Below are positions 1-6,731 of a DNA stretch of 8,149 nt, one piece after another (the first letter of the stretch is position 1; each line of letters begins with the position of its first letter). Source of the DNA: JAHBXC01 sp964350875 (GTDB lineage: Bacteria; Planctomycetota; Phycisphaerae; Phycisphaerales; UBA1924); NCBI GenBank assembly GCA_964350875.1, contig CAYGLT010000089.1, forward strand, positions 1 to 8,149, given 5' to 3'. The position numbers and the translations under genes were made by a program. Under the pieces are notes generated by a model. That model had not been told where the DNA came from and made no database searches. It was given only the letters and a program-made list of their open reading frames with translations.

Positions 1-411
1 CGCGAGCACCTTCTTCAGGATCTTGTCGAGCACCGCGTTCACGAACGCGGGCGACTTCTCCGTGCTGAAGCGCTTCGCAAGATCGACCGCCTCGTTCACG
101 GCGATCTTCGGGTTCACGCGGCCGCTGGTCATCTCGTAGTGCGCGAGCCGCAGGATCGCGCGGTCGATCGCCGGCTGCCGGTGCGCGGGCCAGGTCGGCG
201 CGTAGATCTTGATCGCGCGGTCGGCGGCGGTGCGGTCGCGGAACGCGCCCGTCGCGAGGTCCATCGCCTTCTTCTGCTCGCTCTGCGTCAGTTTGTCTTC
301 CGTGTCTTCGCTGATCGACAGTTCGATGTCCGGCGCGTCGGACTCGCCGCGCACATCGAACTGGTACAGGGCCTGCAGGGCGGCCACTCGGATGTCACGC
401 GGGCTGGCCAT
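1..411 (-). CDS. nusB: Transcription antitermination factor NusB (3' end cut by window edge)
   Basis: NusB binds boxA RNA together with NusE (ribosomal protein S10) and helps RNA polymerase read through rRNA operons. The 137 visible residues begin MASPRDIRVAALQALYQFDV, which matches the usual NusB opening helix (R-x-x-A-L-Q-x-L-Y-Q). The C-terminal half carries the family signature: AIDRAILRLAHYEM (about residues 81-94), then NPKIAVNEAVDLAKRFSTEK (100-119), then SPAFVNAVLDKIL (120-132). Bacterial NusB proteins are about 130-160 residues, so only the last few residues and the stop codon lie beyond base 1. The start ATG (409-411) lies 4 bases after the ribH stop codon, so the two genes almost certainly share a transcript. 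No strong ribosome-binding site is visible before it; coupling to ribH translation is a reasonable inference. Nothing looks damaged. Confidence 0.93.
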   Translation of the reverse strand, partial: MASPRDIRVAALQALYQFDVRGESDAPDIELSISEDTEDKLTQSEQKKAMDLATGAFRDRTAADRAIKIYAPTWPAHRQPAIDRAILRLAHYEMTSGRVNPKIAVNEAVDLAKRFSTEKSPAFVNAVLDKILKKVLA

Positions 412-415
412 TCGC

Positions 416-985
416 TCAACGCCCCCGCTTGCCGGGAGCGCGGGGCGCGGGAAGTTCTTCCTCGTCCTCGTCGTCGTCATCCTCGGCGAACATCTCGGCG
501 TGCACCGCGAGGCGTTCGAGCGATTCGAGCGTGTCGAGGGCCGCGGCCATGGCTTCCTCGCCCTTGTTGCCCTGCGCGCCCCCCGCGCGGGCCTCGGCCT
601 GCTCCATGTTCTCGACGGTCAGCAGGCCGAACCCGATCGGGCAGCCGGTGTCGACGCCGATGCGGGCGATCTCGTTGGTGACGGCGGTCGCGAGGTGCTG
701 ATCGTGGGTGGTCTCGCCCTTCACGACGCAGCCCAGAACGACGACCGCGTCGAACACGCCGCACATCGCGGCCTCGGCGGCGATGGTGGGCAGTTCGAAG
801 GCGCCCGGCGCGTCGACCACGAAGACATCCTGCTTGGCCCCGCCCCGCGAGACATACTCGGCGGTCGCCCCCTCAAGGAGTTTCGAGGTGATGGCGTCGT
901 GGTAGCGGCTCACGACGATGGCGACGGGGAGACCCCTCGCGCTGCGTTTGCCCTGGGTCTTTCCGCGGAGTGGTCCGTGCGACAT
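416..985 (-). CDS. ribH: 6,7-dimethyl-8-ribityllumazine synthase (riboflavin synthase beta chain)
   Basis: This cytoplasmic enzyme joins 5-amino-6-ribitylaminouracil with 3,4-dihydroxy-2-butanone 4-phosphate to make the lumazine precursor of riboflavin, and usually forms pentamers or 60-subunit shells. The 189-residue product shows the family landmarks: VVSRYHDAITSKLLEGA (residues 24-40), PGAFELP (60-66), KGETTHDQ (89-96) with the likely catalytic His94, and EARAGGAQGNKGEEA (131-145), whose Arg133 is the expected phosphate contact. Two parts are longer than usual: a basic N-terminus of about 20 residues, and a C-terminal tail with an Asp/Glu run (about 168-177) followed by Pro/Arg-rich residues. 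I chose the ATG at 983-985 because the reading frame upstream shows no conservation and a -10-like hexamer lies just before it. nusB follows after 4 bases. The neighbour on the other side is a divergent histidine kinase. Confidence 0.95.
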   Translation of the reverse strand: MSHGPLRGKTQGKRSARGLPVAIVVSRYHDAITSKLLEGATAEYVSRGGAKQDVFVVDAPGAFELPTIAAEAAMCGVFDAVVVLGCVVKGETTHDQHLATAVTNEIARIGVDTGCPIGFGLLTVENMEQAEARAGGAQGNKGEEAMAAALDTLESLERLAVHAEMFAEDDDDEDEEELPAPRAPGKRGR

Positions 986-993
986 AAGGGCGG

Positions 994-999
994 ATGGTA
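994..999 (-). promoter_or_regulatory. Candidate -10 element for ribH, possibly leaderless
   Basis: On the minus strand the hexamer reads TACCAT, which fits the TANNNT pattern of a -10 box. Eight bases separate it from the ribH ATG. Transcription would then begin at or within a base or two of the start codon, which fits the absence of any Shine-Dalgarno sequence before ribH. No matching -35 element is visible, so this rests on one weak hexamer. Confidence 0.3.
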
Positions 1000-1053
1000 G
1001 GCGTGAGGGCCGCGCGGGCAGGTCCGGGAACGCCCAACGGCCGTGGAGCGGCT

Positions 1054-1073
1054 CGGGATCGGTCCAGATCCCG
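1054..1073. repeat. Perfect 7-bp inverted repeat in the ribH/kinase divergent region
   Basis: CGGGATC (1054-1060) and GATCCCG (1067-1073) are exact reverse complements separated by 6 bases. It lies 68 bases from the ribH start and 63 bases from the kinase start, almost at the midpoint of the gap. No T-run follows on either strand, so an intrinsic terminator is unlikely. It could be an operator or a hairpin in the 5' leader of either transcript. Confidence 0.5.
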
Positions 1074-1078
1074 TCGGC

Positions 1079-1094
1079 GTTGCGAAAACGCAAC
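1079..1094. repeat. Perfect 6-bp inverted repeat with an A-tract centre, possible operator
   Basis: GTTGCG (1079-1084) and CGCAAC (1089-1094) are exact reverse complements around AAAA. The A-tract stands out in a very GC-rich gap. The site ends 42 bases before the kinase ATG, about where a promoter for the kinase-regulator operon would lie. A dimeric regulator binding here, possibly the linked response regulator, is an inference. It could also be a small RNA hairpin with a 4-base loop. Confidence 0.45.
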
Positions 1095-1136
1095 ACGGCG
1101 CGAAAGCGGCGGCCCGCTCGGTCCGATGCTCTGAGC

Positions 1137-1979
1137 ATGAACCCTCCCGACCGAGATCGGCCCCAGCATCGTCCCTCCGGAGCCCCCGCCGCACGCCCCT
1201 CGGGCGGACCGGGGAGCGCGATCGCGGCGGCGCTCGGCGCGCCCTCGGCGGACAACGCCCCCATCGCTGCGGACCACGCGAGCGACCGCTACGCCGTGGT
1301 CGCCCACGAGATGGCCAACCTCCTCGACGGATCGCTCCGCTGGCTGACGCTCGCGCAGAACCGGCTGGGCGGCGATCCGGCAGCCACGACACAGAACGGC
1401 GTGGGCGAACAACTCTCGCATGTCTCCGAGGCGCTGGCGCGGATGTCCGACCTCGTCGAGGCGTTGATGCGCCCCGGCGCGGGGCAGATGGCCTCGCTCT
1501 TCGGCTCGCCGCGCACGATGCTCGAAGCCGTCGAGCATTCCGTCGCCGTGAACCGCCCGCTGTCCGAGGAACGCAAGGTGACGATCGCGCTGCGCGCCGA
1601 TCCGGCGCTGGCGCAGGTCGCGGCCGGCCCGCTCTTCACGGTCGTCAGCAACGGGCTGCGCAACGCCGTCGAGGCGAGCGCCCCCGGGAGCAATATCGAG
1701 GTCCACGCGCGGCTGTACCCTTCCGATCGCGCGTTCGCCGATGTCGGCGTCGACATCCTCGACGACGGGTGCGCGTACCCCGCGGTCTTCGGCGATTGCG
1801 TCTTCGACCTCGGCTTCACGACCAAGGAACACGGCAGCGGCGTCGGGCTCGCGCTCGCGCGCGACATCGTCAATGAACTCGGCGGATCGATCTCGCTCAC
1901 GCCGCGCGGCGAGGCGGGCAAGCCGGGCGGAGCGCACCTGCGCGTTCGTGTCCCCGCGTCGCAACTCGGGAAGCGCTGA
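1137..1979 (+). CDS. Soluble two-component sensor histidine kinase without a recognisable sensor domain
   Basis: The 280-residue product should autophosphorylate on a histidine and pass the phosphate to the response regulator encoded 3 bases downstream. Residues 1-50 are Pro/Ala-rich and probably disordered. The dimerisation/phosphoacceptor helix contains VAHEMANLLDGSLRWL (55-70) with His57. The ATPase domain follows: N box SNGLRNAVEA (171-180), G1 box DDGCAYP (209-215), F box FDLGFTTK (223-230) and G2 box GSGVGLALAR (233-242). There is no membrane segment, PAS, GAF or HAMP domain, so the signal must come from a partner protein or act on the core directly. Oddities: the H box has NLL where NtrB-like kinases have NPL, and the G1 box has Ala where a second Gly is usual. 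I chose the ATG at 1137 because upstream in-frame sequence is antisense to ribH and looks like non-coding shadow. The cognate signal is unknown. Confidence 0.85.
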   Translation: MNPPDRDRPQHRPSGAPAARPSGGPGSAIAAALGAPSADNAPIAADHASDRYAVVAHEMANLLDGSLRWLTLAQNRLGGDPAATTQNGVGEQLSHVSEALARMSDLVEALMRPGAGQMASLFGSPRTMLEAVEHSVAVNRPLSEERKVTIALRADPALAQVAAGPLFTVVSNGLRNAVEASAPGSNIEVHARLYPSDRAFADVGVDILDDGCAYPAVFGDCVFDLGFTTKEHGSGVGLALARDIVNELGGSISLTPRGEAGKPGGAHLRVRVPASQLGKR

Positions 1980-1982
1980 TCC

Positions 1983-3446
1983 ATGAGCAGGCCCCAGCGA
2001 AGCGCGGACGACGACCGTGCACGCATCCTGATCGCGGACGACGACCAGATCGTCGCACGCTCGCTCGCGGCCTTCCTCGAGGAGGAGGGCTACGACGCGG
2101 AAACGGCGCCGACCGGCGACGCCGCGTTGGATCGCCTCGCCGATGACTCGCTGCCCCGTGTGGATGTGCTGATCTGCGATGTCTCCATGCCCGGCATGCA
2201 CGGGATGGAAGTCCTGCGCACATGCGTGGATGAACGCCCCGACCTCGTGGTCGTCATGCTCACGGCGTACGGCACGATCGAGGCCGCCGTCGAAGCCGTG
2301 CGCGCCGGCGCCGCGGACTACCTGACCAAGCCGGTGGTCGACAACGAACTGCGCATCGGGCTGCAGCGGGCGTTGCGCCAGCGGGCGATCCTCGCCGAGA
2401 ACACCAACCTCCGCGCGCAACTGGATGAGAAGTTCGGGCTCGACAACATCATCGGGCACGACCACCGGATGCTGCGCACCTACGACCTGATCCGCGCCGT
2501 GGCGCCGACAAAGTCCACGGTGCTGATGTCGGGCGAGAGCGGCGTGGGCAAGTCGCTCATCGCGCGGTCGATCCACACCAACTCGCCGCGCAAGAGCGGC
2601 CCGTTCGTGGAACTCGCGTGCGGGTCGATCCCCGAGACGCTGCTCGAGTCGGAACTGTTCGGGCACACCAAGGGCGCCTTTACGGGCGCGCACGCCGACA
2701 AGCAGGGCAAGTTCCTCGCCGCCCACGGGGGCACCCTTTTCCTCGACGAGATCAACTCCGCGTCGCCCGCGATGCAGTTGAAACTGCTCCGCGTGTTGCA
2801 GGAGCGCAAGTTCGAGCCCGTGGGGAGCAACGAGACGATCGAGGTCGATGTACGCGTGGTGCTCGCGAGCAACCAGCCGCTCGAGGAACTCGTCGCAAAG
2901 GGCTCGTTCCGCCAGGACCTGTACTACCGCATCAATGTCGTGCGGATCGACCTTCCCCCGCTGCGTGACCGCGCGTGCGACATCCCCGCGCTCGCGAAGC
3001 ATTTCCTCGGCAAGCACGCGAAGGAACTGGGCAAACAACTCGTCGGGTTCAGCGACGAGGCGCTGGCCGCGCTGGAGCGTTACGCGTTCCCGGGCAATGT
3101 GCGCGAACTCGAGAACATCGTCGAGCGCGCCGCGGTGCTCTCGACGCGTCCGACGATCGGGATCGACGACCTCCCCGCGGTTGTTGTGGACGGGGGCGCC
3201 TCGCCGCTCGTCGCGCGATTGCACGGCGGCGACGAGTTCCGCGGCGTCGAGTCCATCGACGCGCCGAGCACTCCCTGGACGCCGACGCACCTGGCTGTCG
3301 CGCTCGAGGAGCCCGAGCGGCGCATCATCCGCAAGGCGCTGGACGCGAACGAGTGGAACCGCCAGAAGACCGCCGAGGACCTGGGCATCAACCGCACGAC
3401 GCTCTACAAGAAGATGCGTGCGCTGGGGCTCGACACGCCCGAGTGA
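1983..3446 (+). CDS. NtrC-family sigma-54-dependent response regulator
   Basis: This cytoplasmic activator of sigma-54 RNA polymerase is 487 residues long, a normal length for the family. Its receiver domain (about 14-130) has acidic pocket residues Asp20/Asp21, phosphoacceptor Asp66 (LICDVSMPG), Thr94 and Lys116. The central AAA+ domain (about 155-380) has Walker A GESGVGKS (184-191), the sigma-54-contacting loop GAFTGA (231-236), Walker B GTLFLDEI (250-257) and the FRQDLYYRINV segment (309-319) with likely arginine-finger and sensor residues. The C-terminus is a Fis-type helix-turn-helix (about 445-482, NRQKTAEDLGINRTTLYKKM). All residues needed for phosphorylation, ATP hydrolysis and sigma-54 contact are present, so it should be fully active. 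It sits 3 bases after the kinase stop codon and is its obvious partner. The exact paralogue (NtrC, ZraR, AtoC) cannot be assigned, and I found no sigma-54 promoter inside the window. Confidence 0.94.
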   Translation: MSRPQRSADDDRARILIADDDQIVARSLAAFLEEEGYDAETAPTGDAALDRLADDSLPRVDVLICDVSMPGMHGMEVLRTCVDERPDLVVVMLTAYGTIEAAVEAVRAGAADYLTKPVVDNELRIGLQRALRQRAILAENTNLRAQLDEKFGLDNIIGHDHRMLRTYDLIRAVAPTKSTVLMSGESGVGKSLIARSIHTNSPRKSGPFVELACGSIPETLLESELFGHTKGAFTGAHADKQGKFLAAHGGTLFLDEINSASPAMQLKLLRVLQERKFEPVGSNETIEVDVRVVLASNQPLEELVAKGSFRQDLYYRINVVRIDLPPLRDRACDIPALAKHFLGKHAKELGKQLVGFSDEALAALERYAFPGNVRELENIVERAAVLSTRPTIGIDDLPAVVVDGGASPLVARLHGGDEFRGVESIDAPSTPWTPTHLAVALEEPERRIIRKALDANEWNRQKTAEDLGINRTTLYKKMRALGLDTPE

Positions 3447-3459
3447 CCGCGTTCACTCG
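3440..3459. terminator. Inverted repeat spanning two convergent stop codons, candidate bidirectional terminator
   Basis: CGAGTGA (3440-3446) and TCACTCG (3453-3459) form a perfect 7-bp inverted repeat around a 6-base loop. The left arm contains the TGA stop of the response regulator, the right arm the TGA stop of ftsI. The regulator ends and ftsI ends only 6 bases apart. No T-run follows on either strand, so it would be a non-canonical terminator at best; it may simply reflect both genes ending in a GAG codon plus TGA. Confidence 0.4.
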
Positions 3460-5381
3460 CCGGCGCGAATGGCCGCCTGCGCCTGTTCTTCGACGGGCTT
3501 GGGGCTGGGTCGCTCGCCGAGGTAGCGCAGCGATCGCTCCATCACACGCTTGACCGCCGGCGCCGCGACCCACGATCCGAAGTGCTGGCGCTTGCGCACG
3601 AGCAGCGGCGAAGGGTCGTCGATCGTCACCAGGCACACCAAACGCGGCGACTCGTACGGCGCACCCGCGACGAAACTGCTGATGTACTGATCGGGCAGGT
3701 AGCCGCGCTCGCCCTTGAGTGAGACCTGCGCCGTGCCCGACTTGCCGAACAGTCTGTAATCGTCGGTGATGCCCTCGAGTTTCTGGCGCTTCATGTTCTC
3801 GACGGCGCGCTGCGCGACGACGGACATCGCCTCGCGCGCGAGAGCCACCGCGTTCGGATCGATCGCTCGTTGGACGATCAGCGACGACGAATCGCCCGCG
3901 CCCGGCCCGTCGTCCGCCGCCCGGAGCGTGAGCGTGGGGAGTGTCCCCGCGTCCTGGCCGACACGCGCGAACGCGCAGAACGCTCGCGCGAGTTGCGCGG
4001 GCGTCAGCGCGACCTCCTGCCCGAACGACACGCTGGTCTGCGTGTAATTGCGCCAGTCGCGCATCGAGGTCATCCCGCCCGAGATCTCGCCTGGAAGTCC
4101 GACGCCCGTGATCTCCTCGAACCCGAACCGTTCGAGCGACTCGCGCATCGCGCGGCGGTCCATGCGCTCGGCGGCCATCGACATCCCGATGTTCGACGAG
4201 TTCACCAGCACTTCGCGCCAGGTCTGCTCGTTCTTGCCGAACGCGTCGCGGATCTGCCTGCCGTACGGCGTGCGCCAGTACTGGCCGCCGGTCTTGAACA
4301 TCTCGTCGGGCTTCGCGATGCCCGCGGAGGTCATGACCGCCCAGGTGAACGCTTTGAAGGTCGAGCCCGGCTCGTACAGGTCGGTGAAGTTGCGGTTGCG
4401 CCCGGCGCCCGGGTGGATCAGGCGAAGCGGGTCGGGCTGAATGATCGTCCGTCGCGGGCCGCCCAGCGCGGCGTCCTCGGCCATGCCCGAGCGCTCGCCC
4501 CACGGGAGCAATCGGCCGTCCATATCGCGTATGAAATCAACGAGCGCGAGCACCTCGCCCGTGTGCGGGTCGAGCAACAGCAGACGCCCGCCCTGCGCGT
4601 CGGCGTCGAGCACCGAGCGCAGCAATTCTTCCTCGGCGATGTCCTGGAGCGCGGCGTCGATGCTCAGTCGGATCGACTCGCCGGGCATCGGGAGCGTGGT
4701 CCCGCCGCGTTCGATCCACAACCCCCGCCCGCGCGCGTCGCGGACATAGCGGATCTGCCCCTGCGCTGATTCCAGCGCTGGATCGAACATGCGTTCGGCG
4801 CCGAACTGTCCCGAGTCTTCGCTGTCCACGCGTCCGAGGATGGCCGCGGCGACTTCGGCGCCGGGACCTTCACGGACGCTCATCATCTCGAGGTGCACGC
4901 CGCGCATGCGCAACGCGCGCACGGCCTCGACCTGCGCATCGTCAAGGAGGTCGCTGAGGCGCACATAGCGCGACATGGCGCCGCCCGTCTGCTTCGCGTG
5001 TTCGTTGCGCGCGAGCCGCATGAACAGCCGCTCGCCCGCGACGGACGCGTCGAGCGACGCCGCACTGACCAGGCGTCGCAGCGAATCGTCGTACGGCTGG
5101 GGGAACTCCGCGGGATCGACGGTGAGTCGGTATCCGACGCGTGTCGACGCGAGCAGGCGGTTGCGCCGGTCGACGATGTCGCCGCGCGGCGCGAAACTCT
5201 TCATCGCGCTCACGCGCTGGTCGATGTGGCCGCGCAGTTGCTCGGGGGGATCGACCTGCAACTGCACGACGCGCGCGAGCAGCCCGACGAACATCACGGT
5301 GATCACGATCCCCGCGAGCAGACCGACGCGGTCGGCACGGCGGGAGATCGGCACGGTCGTCTTGCTCGGCGTGCGGCTCAT
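3453..5381 (-). CDS. ftsI: Peptidoglycan D,D-transpeptidase FtsI / penicillin-binding protein, class B
   Basis: FtsI cross-links septal peptidoglycan and is the target of beta-lactams; it works with FtsW and the FtsQLB complex in the inner membrane. The 642-residue product has a single N-terminal membrane helix (about 19-41), the class B PBP motif RGDIVDRRNRLLA (66-78), and a transpeptidase domain with the three active-site motifs: STFK (340-343, nucleophile Ser340), SSN (395-397) and KSGT (547-550). The C-terminus has no PASTA repeats and ends in a Pro/Glu/Ala-rich tail. The ATG overlaps the stop codon of the FtsL-like gene by 4 bases (ATGA), a typical translational coupling. This position directly after an ftsL-like gene favours FtsI over the elongation protein PBP2. 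The next dcw gene, murE, is absent: a convergent regulator gene follows instead. Confidence 0.92.
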   Translation of the reverse strand: MSRTPSKTTVPISRRADRVGLLAGIVITVMFVGLLARVVQLQVDPPEQLRGHIDQRVSAMKSFAPRGDIVDRRNRLLASTRVGYRLTVDPAEFPQPYDDSLRRLVSAASLDASVAGERLFMRLARNEHAKQTGGAMSRYVRLSDLLDDAQVEAVRALRMRGVHLEMMSVREGPGAEVAAAILGRVDSEDSGQFGAERMFDPALESAQGQIRYVRDARGRGLWIERGGTTLPMPGESIRLSIDAALQDIAEEELLRSVLDADAQGGRLLLLDPHTGEVLALVDFIRDMDGRLLPWGERSGMAEDAALGGPRRTIIQPDPLRLIHPGAGRNRNFTDLYEPGSTFKAFTWAVMTSAGIAKPDEMFKTGGQYWRTPYGRQIRDAFGKNEQTWREVLVNSSNIGMSMAAERMDRRAMRESLERFGFEEITGVGLPGEISGGMTSMRDWRNYTQTSVSFGQEVALTPAQLARAFCAFARVGQDAGTLPTLTLRAADDGPGAGDSSSLIVQRAIDPNAVALAREAMSVVAQRAVENMKRQKLEGITDDYRLFGKSGTAQVSLKGERGYLPDQYISSFVAGAPYESPRLVCLVTIDDPSPLLVRKRQHFGSWVAAPAVKRVMERSLRYLGERPSPKPVEEQAQAAIRAGE

Positions 5382-5728
5382 TCGTGCGCGGCCTCGCGCT
5401 GGTCGGTCTCAGCGGGCGGGTGGCTGGCGCCCACGAACGCGAACGGGACCAGATCGGTCCCCGAGGACGCCATCTGCTGGATGCGGTTGATCGTCTCGCC
5501 TTTGGCGATCTCGGCGCGCAGGCGCAGCATCGACTGGGTCGCCTGCTCGGTCTCCAGATGCGTGCGCATCAGGTCGCTCGCGATCTGCACGCGCTGCTGG
5601 CGCACGGCGAGCAGTCCGCCAGCAATAAGCGCGAAACCGACAACCACCATCGCGAGTTTCAGCGCGATCGAACCCGCGGCCCCGCCCTCGGGCCCGCCGA
5701 ACACTGGCCGTGCCTGACGCTCGCCCAT
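5378..5728 (-). CDS. ftsL: FtsL-like small bitopic division protein
   Basis: The 116-residue product has a short cytoplasmic N-terminus, one membrane helix (about 21-42, IALKLAMVVVGFALIAG) and a following stretch rich in Gln, Arg, Glu and Leu (about 43-88) likely to form a periplasmic coiled coil, then a polar tail. This is the architecture of FtsL, which with FtsB and FtsQ links the divisome to FtsW/FtsI. FtsL sequences diverge too fast for certain recognition, so the call depends on size, topology and its place directly upstream of ftsI, which it overlaps by 4 bases. It starts 5 bases after the stop codon of the LysM gene, with a GGAG about 11-14 bases before its ATG. FtsB or an unrelated small coiled-coil protein are the alternatives. 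Confidence 0.72.
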   Translation of the reverse strand: MGERQARPVFGGPEGGAAGSIALKLAMVVVGFALIAGGLLAVRQQRVQIASDLMRTHLETEQATQSMLRLRAEIAKGETINRIQQMASSGTDLVPFAFVGASHPPAETDQREAAHE

Positions 5729-5733
5729 CGGGC

Positions 5734-6627
5734 TCAGTTCTCCGGGATTCGGATGCGCAGACCCGCCGGGACATTGTCGGGATCGGTGATCGTGCCCTTG
5801 TTGGCCTTCACCAGGTCCGGCCAGCGCTTGGCCGAGCCCAGCGTCTTCTTTGCGATGTCGCCGAGCGTCTCGCCCTTCTGGACGACGTGGAACTTCTCGC
5901 CGTTCGCGGGCTTCTTTGGCGTGAACGCGTTGCGCGACGGCTCGTCACGCTTGGTCGTCGGGGCGTCGCTGGCGGGAACGCCGGGGATCACGAGTTTCGC
6001 GCCGACATAGAGCGCTCCGCCCTTGCCCATGCGACCTTTGTTGGCCTCCTCGATGCGCGTGTGCATCGCGCCGTTGCCGTAGTACCGCTCGGCGATGGCC
6101 CACAGACTCTCGCCTTCCTCGACGGTGTGGGTGCGATCGACGGTGGCCGTGCGGGTCGGGGTGTCGGGCAGCGTGCGCGACGGCGCCGTGTTCTCGGTGC
6201 GCGGCGCCGTCTGCATCAGCGGGGTGGTCGGGGTGATCTCCTCGAACCGCACGCCCTGCTTCTCGCTCCACGCGAGGAAGTCGCCGATGGCGCCCGAACT
6301 CTGACGGACCTCGCCCTCATCCGCGGCATCCGTCGAACCCATCGCGAGCACGACGGGCTCTTCGACCTCGTTGGTCGGCGTGGGCGAGAGGGGCGCGGGC
6401 GGGTTGTTCTCGGGCAGCGCCTGCGTCAGCCGTTCGGGCTGTTGCTGGGGCGCAACGGCGTAGTCGCCCGTCGAGGGCGTGCTCAGCGCGAGCGGTGGCG
6501 TCTGCAGCGTGCGCTCTTCGATCCGGGCCTGGCGCGCCCCGCTCATGTGGTCAGAGATGAGAACCCCAACCACCATGACGGCGGCAAAGCCCAGAATCAG
6601 CGCGAGTTTCAGTTCGCGGCTCATCAT
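5734..6627 (-). CDS. Membrane-anchored protein with two LysM domains
   Basis: The 297-residue product starts with a hydrophobic segment (about 7-25, LALILGFAAVMVVGVLI) without a clear cleavage site or lipobox, so it is probably an uncleaved inner-membrane anchor. A long Pro/Thr/Glu-rich linker (about 40-165) follows. Then come two LysM domains, THTVEEGESLWAIAERYYG onward (about 167-215) and FHVVQKGETLGDIAKKTLG onward (about 246-295), joined by a charged spacer. LysM domains bind the glycan backbone of peptidoglycan, so this protein could tether the membrane to the wall or bring the division machinery to it. No hydrolase or other catalytic domain is visible. It lies between rsmH and the ftsL-like gene, where no LysM gene is usual, and 5 bases before the latter, which supports a role in division. 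Two Met codons start the frame; the first fits the ribosome-binding site at 6635-6639. Confidence 0.88.
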   Translation of the reverse strand: MMSRELKLALILGFAAVMVVGVLISDHMSGARQARIEERTLQTPPLALSTPSTGDYAVAPQQQPERLTQALPENNPPAPLSPTPTNEVEEPVVLAMGSTDAADEGEVRQSSGAIGDFLAWSEKQGVRFEEITPTTPLMQTAPRTENTAPSRTLPDTPTRTATVDRTHTVEEGESLWAIAERYYGNGAMHTRIEEANKGRMGKGGALYVGAKLVIPGVPASDAPTTKRDEPSRNAFTPKKPANGEKFHVVQKGETLGDIAKKTLGSAKRWPDLVKANKGTITDPDNVPAGLRIRIPEN

Positions 6628-6731
6628 TTCGGCGTCCTTGCGAGCGGCGAGTCGCGTCGGTCGTTCACATGTGGCCCGGCCGGTCCGTCGGCGGGCGAAT
6701 CGTCGTCGCGGGGCGCCAACCCCGCGCGTCG
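6628..6731. other. Gap between rsmH and the LysM gene
   Basis: These 104 bases are the only sizeable gap inside the minus-strand cluster. They contain a good ribosome-binding site for the LysM gene and an 8-bp palindrome CACATGTG at 6666-6673. I see no convincing -10/-35 pair and no terminator hairpin with a T-run, so read-through from rsmH is likely, but an internal promoter cannot be excluded. Confidence 0.5.
6635..6639 (-). promoter_or_regulatory. Ribosome-binding site for the LysM gene
   Basis: On the minus strand this reads AAGGA, 7 bases before the ATG at 6625-6627. It is the clearest Shine-Dalgarno in the window and decides in favour of the first of the two adjacent Met codons. By contrast, ribH and rsmH have none. 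Confidence 0.6.

Larger units (their letters stand above)
986..1136. other. Divergent intergenic region between ribH and the histidine kinase gene
   Basis: These 151 bases must hold the promoters for the ribH-nusB transcript (leftward) and the kinase-regulator transcript (rightward). They contain two perfect inverted repeats (1054-1073 and 1079-1094), listed separately, and a -10-like hexamer close to ribH. I see no convincing -35 element on either strand, no sigma-54 type -24/-12 site, and no good ribosome-binding site before the kinase ATG. An FMN riboswitch would be plausible before a riboflavin gene, but none of its conserved blocks is recognisable here. Confidence 0.6.

Noticed and set aside
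455..485. Triplet-rich tract as a microsatellite or CRISPR-like repeat
   Set aside because: It is an imperfect run encoding the acidic tail of ribH, with mixed GTC, CTC and ATC units and no spacers.
918..1136. Upstream extension of the histidine kinase as a sensor domain
   Set aside because: The 73 extra residues are Arg-rich, overlap ribH in antisense and show no fold-like pattern.
986..1264. N-terminal extension of ribH to a 282-residue protein
   Set aside because: The extra 93 residues have no family match, overlap the kinase gene on the other strand, and would erase the divergent promoter region.
873..3290. An 805-codon minus-strand open frame
   Set aside because: It is antisense to the kinase and the NtrC-type regulator, whose catalytic motifs are intact on the plus strand. 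The translation is Arg/Asp/His-rich with no domain. It is a shadow frame.
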